A stretch of DNA of 9,151 nucleotides, taken from the NCBI GenBank assembly GCA_025360565.1, contig JANYBY010000215.1, positions 1-9,151 of the forward strand. The letters run 5' to 3'. A program made the translations under genes and the position numbers. This DNA is from Bacteroidota bacterium. Lineage in GTDB: Bacteria; Bacteroidota; Bacteroidia; B-17B0; Aurantibacillaceae. Below the pieces are notes generated by a model. The model had not been told where the DNA came from, ran no database searches, and saw only the letters and a program-made list of their open reading frames with translations. Positions 6,076 through 9,151 of this stretch are shown one piece after another. Every line of letters starts with the position of its first letter. Positions within the stretch are counted from its first letter, which is position 1.

Positions 6076-6735
6076 ATGAGCAGTAAAAAAGAAGTATGGA
6101 AATTAATTCCGTTTACAGGGAAAAAACCAAGCGTATCTTACGCGGTATCCAGCCACGGGCGATTTGGCGTGAAGCACAGCAACGGTAAAGTTGAAGTAAG
6201 GACCTTTAAACCGCAGGATGGCGGCTACCGCTACAATTATAAAATAAACGGAAAAAGCAAAGCTCTTTTCGTTTACAGAGAAGTTGCAAAGGCTTTTGTA
6301 AAAAAATCATCGCCTAAACACACATTTATTATCCGAAAAGATCATAATTACTTAAATAATAAACCAAGTAATTTAAAATGGGCAACGGCCGATGAACATA
6401 AACACCATGTTACCTTTAGCCCCAATTCTGTTGAGTCGCGCAAAAAACGCGCCATTACCAAAAGTTATACCGCTAAAGTATTTAACGAGAAAACAATTTT
6501 AGAAGTAAAAAAATTAATTTGGGATCCGAAACGGAAATTAACGTTTAAACAGATCGCAGAAAAATTCAAAGTTTCCGAAATGCAGATCTACCGTATTAAA
6601 ACAGGCGAATTGTGGTATCATGTGCATGTGCCAAACGAACCTGTTCGCAAAAAATATAAAGAGAATTTAAGCAACATTGCTTTTCACGAAAAAAAAGCGG
6701 AACGTTTAAATAAAAAGCATAAAAAGAAACATTAA
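6076..6735 (+). CDS. NUMOD4/HNH-like protein with helix-turn-helix, catalytic His missing
   Basis: 219 basic residues. Residues 8-31 (VWKLIPFTG...YAVSSHGRF) match the start of NUMOD4-type proteins, which bind DNA in homing endonucleases. Residues 66-103 follow the HNH fold of that group: VYREVAKAF, then RKDHNYLNNKPSNLKW, with Asp89, Asn94, Asn95, Asn99 and Trp102 at conserved positions. Arg87 stands where the family has the catalytic His (HID or HKD), and Tyr67 replaces the His of VHRLVA. Residues 155-176 (TFKQIAEKFKVSEMQIYRIK) read as a helix-turn-helix. The C-terminus (205-219) is a lysine-rich tail. The combination suggests a DNA-binding protein, possibly a regulator, that has lost nuclease activity. 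Its TAA overlaps the next ATG by one base (TAATG), so translation is probably coupled to the LD-carboxypeptidase. A living nuclease with a shifted active site remains possible. Confidence 0.75.
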   Translation: MSSKKEVWKLIPFTGKKPSVSYAVSSHGRFGVKHSNGKVEVRTFKPQDGGYRYNYKINGKSKALFVYREVAKAFVKKSSPKHTFIIRKDHNYLNNKPSNLKWATADEHKHHVTFSPNSVESRKKRAITKSYTAKVFNEKTILEVKKLIWDPKRKLTFKQIAEKFKVSEMQIYRIKTGELWYHVHVPNEPVRKKYKENLSNIAFHEKKAERLNKKHKKKH

Positions 6736-7628
6736 TGAATAAGGTGCCAGCATATTTAAAGCCGGGAGACCTTGTTCTTATTATTGCTACAGCACGTAAA
6801 ACTTCGCTTGAACAAATTCAGCCTGCTCTTGATATTTTAAATGAGTGGGGATTAAAAGTTGAGCTGGGGGCAAATGTTTTTAAAGCACAAGATCAATTTG
6901 CGGGAAGCGACTTAGAACGCGCTGAAGATCTGCAATGGGCCATTAACCACAAAAGCGCCAAAGCCATACTGGTAACCGGCGGAGGTTATGGCACCGTTCG
7001 TATTATTGATAAAATTAATTTTAATGCCATCAAAAAAAATCCGAAGTGGTTTATTGGTTATAGTGATGTTACTGTTTTGCATAATCGTTTTCACAATTTA
7101 AAATTAGTTTCTATTCATGGTACCATGGCTTTTCAGTTTTTAAAAAATAAAGAAGCCACTTTATCTTTAAAACACTTATTGTTTGGCGAAAAAATAAAAT
7201 ATGATATTCCTTTACATAATTTAAACCGAAACGGCGGTGCTGATGCGGAAATTGTGGGTGGAAATTTATCCTTGCTTTACGCAGTTAGCGGCAGTGTTGA
7301 CGATATTGATACAAAAAACAAAATTTTATTTCTTGAAGATCTGGACGAATACCTTTATCACATTGACCGGATGATGATGCAATTAAAACGGAGCGGAAAA
7401 TTAAAACAGTTAAAAGGACTGATCGTTGGCGGAATGTCAGCAATGAAAGACAATGCTATTCCGTTTGGAAAAACCGCCGAACAAATAATTTTAGACACGG
7501 TGAAAGAATATAAATTTCCGGTATGCTTTAATTTTCCTGCGGGGCATATTGATGATAACAGGGCGATTTACCTTGGTAAAAAAGCGAAGTTATCTGTTAC
7601 AAAAAATAAAGTGAATTTGACCTATTAG
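6735..7628 (+). CDS. LD-carboxypeptidase (muramoyltetrapeptide carboxypeptidase, S66)
   Basis: 297 residues, the normal size for peptidase family S66 (LdcA). The enzyme removes the terminal D-Ala from tetrapeptides released from peptidoglycan, in the cytoplasm, during cell wall recycling. The N-terminal part opens with LKPGDLVLIIATA and contains GGGYGTVRI. The nucleophile Ser110 is in GYSDVT. The Glu of the catalytic triad is Glu201 in LEDLDEYLYHIDRM and the His is His271 in FPAGHIDDN. AEIVGGNLSLL (171-181) marks the hinge to the C-terminal domain. There is no signal peptide, as expected for a cytosolic enzyme. The ATG shares one base with the stop codon of the HNH-like gene, so the two are read from one message. 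I do not assign ldcA because family members outside E. coli can differ in substrate. Confidence 0.93.
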   Translation: MNKVPAYLKPGDLVLIIATARKTSLEQIQPALDILNEWGLKVELGANVFKAQDQFAGSDLERAEDLQWAINHKSAKAILVTGGGYGTVRIIDKINFNAIKKNPKWFIGYSDVTVLHNRFHNLKLVSIHGTMAFQFLKNKEATLSLKHLLFGEKIKYDIPLHNLNRNGGADAEIVGGNLSLLYAVSGSVDDIDTKNKILFLEDLDEYLYHIDRMMMQLKRSGKLKQLKGLIVGGMSAMKDNAIPFGKTAEQIILDTVKEYKFPVCFNFPAGHIDDNRAIYLGKKAKLSVTKNKVNLTY

Positions 7629-7724
7629 TATTGGGTATAGAGTACTGAGAATTGAGACTAAATGTAATTTAGCTTTATCTGCCTAACCCTGTGAAATCCG
7701 CGGCAAAATGATCCGCAAAAAATT
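7629..7724. other. Intergenic gap with repeat-like sequence
   Basis: 7629-7660 is a degenerate run of GTA/GAG-type units (TATTGGGTATAGAGTACTGA and onward). 7675-7715 holds ATCTGCCTAAC, CCTGTGAAATC, CGCGGCAAAAT and GATCCGC in series, loosely similar units of about 11 bases. From memory this resembles dispersed intergenic repeats built on AATCTGTG and ATCTGCGG units. No clear terminator or promoter was seen, though A-rich sequence precedes the ATG at 7725. Confidence 0.4.
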
Positions 7725-8522
7725 ATGAATTGTAAAACATCCGATAACCTGAGCCTTTATTACGAAGTGCAAGGCAATATTAACGCTACTGAAACTATTA
7801 TTTTTTTGAATGGTTTAACGCAATCCACTCTTTCCTGGTTTTTTACGGTGCCTTATTTTAAAGAGAAATATAAGATCATTTTAATGGATCTTATTTTTCA
7901 GGGACAAAGCGAAACCAATGCCGAATGGCGCACATTTGACCAGCACGCGAATGATGTAAGATCGGTTTTAAATAATGAGAATATTGCAAACGCCATTGTT
8001 ATTGGCCTATCTTACGGCAGTTTGGTAGCGCAGCATTTGGCTGTATTATTTCCAAAAAAAATAAATAAATTAGTTCTAATCTCCACCTTCGCGCATAAAA
8101 CCGCGTATTACAATGCCATTGAATTAAGCTGGTGGCGGGCTTTAGAAATTGGCGGTTATCCGCTGATGCTCGATATTATGCTGCCAAGTGTGCTAAGCGA
8201 AAAATATTTTGCCAATCCGCTCATCCCGATCGACATTATGAAAGAGGCGCGAAAAGAATTGCACCAAAGCAAAGAGTCTATTTTTAAATTAATGCGCGCC
8301 ACCAAAGAACGAAAAGATTATTTAGAAGAGCTCACAAAAATTACTGTTCCAACTTTAATTATTCAAGGCGAAAAAGATCTTTTACTTCCTGTTCATCTTG
8401 CCCACGAAATGCATTTAAAAATTAAACACTCAAAATTTATTGTGATCCCGAACGCGGGCCACACGTTGAATTTAGAACATGTGCCGGAGGTTTGCGCGCA
8501 CATTAACGGGTTTTTGAGCTGA
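7725..8522 (+). CDS. Alpha/beta-fold hydrolase
   Basis: 265 residues with a complete alpha/beta hydrolase core. The oxyanion region is FLNGLTQS (28-34). The nucleophile elbow is GLSYGS with Ser96, the acid is Asp218 in QGEKDLLLP, and the base is His246 in NAGHTLNLEH. A helical lid lies at about 122-200 and contains a Trp pair (Trp136, Trp137). The strand-4 motif DLIFQGQSE replaces the more common DxRGxGxS. There is no signal peptide, so it acts in the cytoplasm, probably on an ester or a small C-C bond substrate. It resembles the MenH/enol-lactonase-like group in layout, but nothing in the sequence fixes the substrate. It follows the LD-carboxypeptidase after 96 bases and its TGA overlaps the ATG of the next gene. 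Confidence 0.92.
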   Translation: MNCKTSDNLSLYYEVQGNINATETIIFLNGLTQSTLSWFFTVPYFKEKYKIILMDLIFQGQSETNAEWRTFDQHANDVRSVLNNENIANAIVIGLSYGSLVAQHLAVLFPKKINKLVLISTFAHKTAYYNAIELSWWRALEIGGYPLMLDIMLPSVLSEKYFANPLIPIDIMKEARKELHQSKESIFKLMRATKERKDYLEELTKITVPTLIIQGEKDLLLPVHLAHEMHLKIKHSKFIVIPNAGHTLNLEHVPEVCAHINGFLS

Positions 8523-9118
8523 TGAAATTTTTATTTTTTAATACAGCGTTTAAGAGGTACAGTGTTGCAGAGAAAATTTTTTTTACCCTATGTCTCCGCG
8601 CCCCTCGCGCCTCTGTGTTGAAATCCAAATCTTTACAAATTATATTTTTCGCCCTATTTTCTTTACATATGTCCGGCCAAGGCCTTTTATTAAAAAACGA
8701 AACCAAACTTTATTCCTTCAAAACCAAAAGCAGCAAACAAGTTATTGTGGCAAAAGATTCGTCCAATAATTATTTGATTTATCGCTTTGGCACGTCAAAT
8801 AAAATTGAATTTGAATTTCCGGAAAAAACAAAGTCGAGTTTTAAAAAATTTAAATATTCCTTTTATATGCGCGGGGGCGGAGCGCAAAACGAAGGCATGG
8901 ATCTGAATTATTTATATTTTGAAAACGATAATTTTAAATATATTATTTATGATACCTATTACGCGGCGGGCAACAAACATAGTATTGGCGTAAAAGTGGT
9001 TGATCTAAAAACAAAAAAAACAACAGATATTAAAGGCGAGATTAAAACGCAAAAAGGAAGCCTAACTGATTTTAGAGATAATACATTAGTTGAAATTACT
9101 GAGGAATTTTTTGATTGA
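8522..9118 (+). CDS. Uncharacterised secreted protein with repeat-derived N-terminus
   Basis: 198 residues from the ATG at 8522, which overlaps the preceding stop (TGATG). No named family recognised. The likely signal peptide is not at the start but at residues 33-53 (LKSKSLQIIFFALFSLHMSG), followed by a compact domain of about 145 residues rich in Tyr, Phe and Lys, with YLIYRFGTSNKIEFEFP, SFYMRGGGAQNEGMDLNY and VVDLKTKKTTDIKG. Residues 10-32 are encoded by sequence resembling a dispersed repeat (about 8550-8625). True translation may instead begin at GTG 8615 or TTG 8618, which would place the signal peptide at the N-terminus. It lies between the alpha/beta hydrolase and another gene start in an overlapping series, so it is probably cotranscribed. 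A small secreted or periplasmic role is likely. Confidence 0.75.
   Translation: MKFLFFNTAFKRYSVAEKIFFTLCLRAPRASVLKSKSLQIIFFALFSLHMSGQGLLLKNETKLYSFKTKSSKQVIVAKDSSNNYLIYRFGTSNKIEFEFPEKTKSSFKKFKYSFYMRGGGAQNEGMDLNYLYFENDNFKYIIYDTYYAAGNKHSIGVKVVDLKTKKTTDIKGEIKTQKGSLTDFRDNTLVEITEEFFD
8550..8625. repeat. Possible dispersed repeat (CTCTGTG/CGCCTC type)
   Basis: GTTGCAGAGAAAA, a T8 run, CCCTATGTCTCCGCG, CCCCTCGCGCC and CTCTGTGTTGAAA follow one another. The composition jumps from AT-rich to a short GC-rich block, unlike the flanks. From memory this matches a widespread intergenic repeat class built from CTCTGTG and GCGCCTC units. The edges are approximate. Confidence 0.4.
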
Positions 9119-9151
9119 TGAGTCGAGAAGATCTGCTAGGTTTTGCCGAAT
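9118..9151 (+). CDS. 5' end of an unidentified gene (partial)
   Basis: An ATG overlaps the preceding stop as TGATG and opens a frame that starts MSREDLLGFAE and stays open to the window edge. The overlap repeats the junction style of the two genes before it, which is the main support. Eleven codons are too few to identify it. Confidence 0.5.
   Translation, partial: MSREDLLGFAE

Noticed and set aside
6912..7094. Minus-strand open frame within the LD-carboxypeptidase gene
   Set aside because: It is antisense to the conserved segment around the catalytic Ser and has no recognisable product.
8503..8706. Minus-strand open frame across the start of the secreted-protein gene
   Set aside because: It is driven by the repeat-like block and is not supported by any motif or neighbour.

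Overview
The window looks like chromosomal DNA of an AT-rich Bacteroidota (Bacteroidetes) bacterium. The evidence is a zinc-binding MetG with a C-terminal tRNA-binding domain and a KISTS signature, a secreted TPR/transmembrane protein of the Bacteroidota TPR-SpoIIE type, promoters resembling the Bacteroidota TTTG / TAnnTTTG pattern, and A-rich start regions mostly without Shine-Dalgarno sites. The genus cannot be told from the sequence.

Left part (1-1352): the tail of an unidentified plus-strand gene and a terminator-like inverted repeat face a minus-strand HAD phosphatase. Upstream of the phosphatase is the most unusual locus: a complete minus-strand tRNA with anticodon CAT, its terminator, a 108-codon GIY-YIG nuclease gene, and then a second, partial copy of the same tRNA and terminator. 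The two copies form direct repeats (836-948 and 1235-1334). The nuclease start codon is partly built from one repeat and its last 12 codons and stop lie inside the other. In the partial tRNA the anticodon region is replaced by an 18-bp perfect palindrome. This looks like a minimal mobile element that enters a tRNA gene while leaving an intact copy.

Middle part (1453-5945): a plus-strand TPR/membrane protein that ends just where a SpoIIE phosphatase domain would normally begin converges on a minus-strand pair, metG and an uncharacterised secreted protein that overlap by 20 bases.

Right part (5946-9151): a plus-strand set of genes. An HNH-fold protein without the usual catalytic histidine, but with a helix-turn-helix, overlaps an LD-carboxypeptidase (S66) by one base. 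After a 96-base gap with degenerate repeat-like sequence come an alpha/beta hydrolase, an uncharacterised secreted protein with repeat-like DNA in its 5' end, and the start of another gene, the last three joined by TGATG stop/start overlaps. The functions in this set do not form an obvious pathway; LD-carboxypeptidase points to peptidoglycan recycling.
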